NCBI GenBank assembly: GCA_041658205.1
Contig: JBBAAO010000001.1
Span: forward strand, 372,001 to 436,000
Direction: 5' to 3'
Source: Bacteroidota bacterium
GTDB taxonomy: Bacteria > Bacteroidota > Ignavibacteria > UBA10030 > UBA8401
Length of the DNA: 64,000 nucleotides
The position numbers and the translations under genes were made by a program. Positions 63,766 through 64,000 of the stretch are shown piece by piece. Under the pieces are notes generated by a model. The model was not told where the DNA came from. It was given only the letters and a program-made list of their open reading frames with translations, and did not search any database. Each line of letters opens with the position of its first letter. The stretch's first letter is position 1.

Positions 63766-64000
63766 ATGATTAATTATATTTTTCTTGCAACAATCGTGAT
63801 AGCGACTTCGGTTATTGCTCAGGGAAATCTTCCCGAATCGCGTCAAGCGACATTTGTGGAAGCAGTTACTGCAAATGAAATACTTATCAAAGCAAAAGGG
63901 CTCGGCGGTAAATCTGGAATGTTCGGATTTAAAGAAGAGGAATCAGTAAAATTGGCTGAGATTGATGCCCGAAAAGCTGCGGTCTATTTTGTTCTGTACG
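63766..64000 (+). CDS. Exported hypothetical protein (3'-truncated by window)
   Basis: The frame opens at ATG 63766 and is still open at the last base. It encodes a signal peptide (MINYIFLATIVIATSVIAQG) followed by LPESRQATFVEAVTANEILI, KAKGLGGKSGMFGFKEEES and VKLAEIDARKAAVYFVLY. The pattern of a helix ending A-E-x-D-A-R-K-A-A-V is common in periplasmic or lipoprotein assembly factors, but no family can be named from 78 residues. It lies 102 bp after the preceding exported protein gene. Confidence 0.7.
   Translation, partial: MINYIFLATIVIATSVIAQGNLPESRQATFVEAVTANEILIKAKGLGGKSGMFGFKEEESVKLAEIDARKAAVYFVLY

Overview
The window is AT-rich, densely coded bacterial DNA. Several secreted proteins end in a C-terminal sorting domain with the core NFPNPFN (type IX secretion style). 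The lineage is therefore most likely Ignavibacteria/Kapabacteria or a close relative in the Bacteroidota-Chlorobiota group; this is inferred from protein style, as no rRNA is present.

Region 1 (1-44,470) is a type IV pilus / type II secretion-like locus split into pieces. It runs: inner-membrane platform PilC/GspF (cut by the window start); a propeller-type sensor kinase and a NarL/LuxR response regulator; a first Rhs module; a subtilisin-like protease and a second sorting-domain protein; pseudopilin, prepilin peptidase and PilB/GspE ATPase; two giant teneurin-like Rhs proteins (2,956 and 3,104 aa); then secretin, a PilM-PilN/GspL-like fusion, PilO and PilP. Each Rhs gene is followed within about 20 bp by a small membrane-protein gene, as in polymorphic toxin/immunity pairs. 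A palindromic element (TCACGT-N4-ACGTGA) lies 140-160 bp before each Rhs unit, and another copy overlaps the stop codon of the sensor kinase. I infer that the adjacent response regulator binds it. Decayed copies of the secretin 5' end and of the pseudopilin gene lie between the Rhs modules, showing that the locus grew by duplication.

Region 2 (about 44.6-61.7 kb) is an accessory island. It starts with a frameshifted tyrosine recombinase remnant and ends with an intact tyrosine recombinase beside a tRNA-Val gene. A diverged direct repeat of about 90 bp occurs near both ends. Inside are: an ATPase/DUF4325 (STAS-like) operon; an XRE-ImmA/IrrE protease plus DUF4411 PIN-like pair with a well-formed promoter and operator; a tRNA-like gene whose anticodon loop carries a 26-nt hairpin insertion; a translationally coupled three-gene operon of a HEPN-like protein, an unknown protein and a SecB-like chaperone (candidate toxin-antitoxin-chaperone unit); IS1595- and IS3-family elements; the 3' end of a UvrD-like helicase gene followed by an intact OLD/GajA-like nuclease (damaged Gabija-like pair); a 5' scrap of a DNA methyltransferase gene; and a TPR protein.

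Region 3 (61.8-64 kb) returns to ordinary chromosome: tRNA-Val(UAC), an exported protein of about 579 aa and the start of another exported protein cut by the window end.

The two most notable candidates are the operator-linked Rhs/T2SS-like locus and the HEPN/unknown/SecB operon next to the unusual tRNA-like gene.
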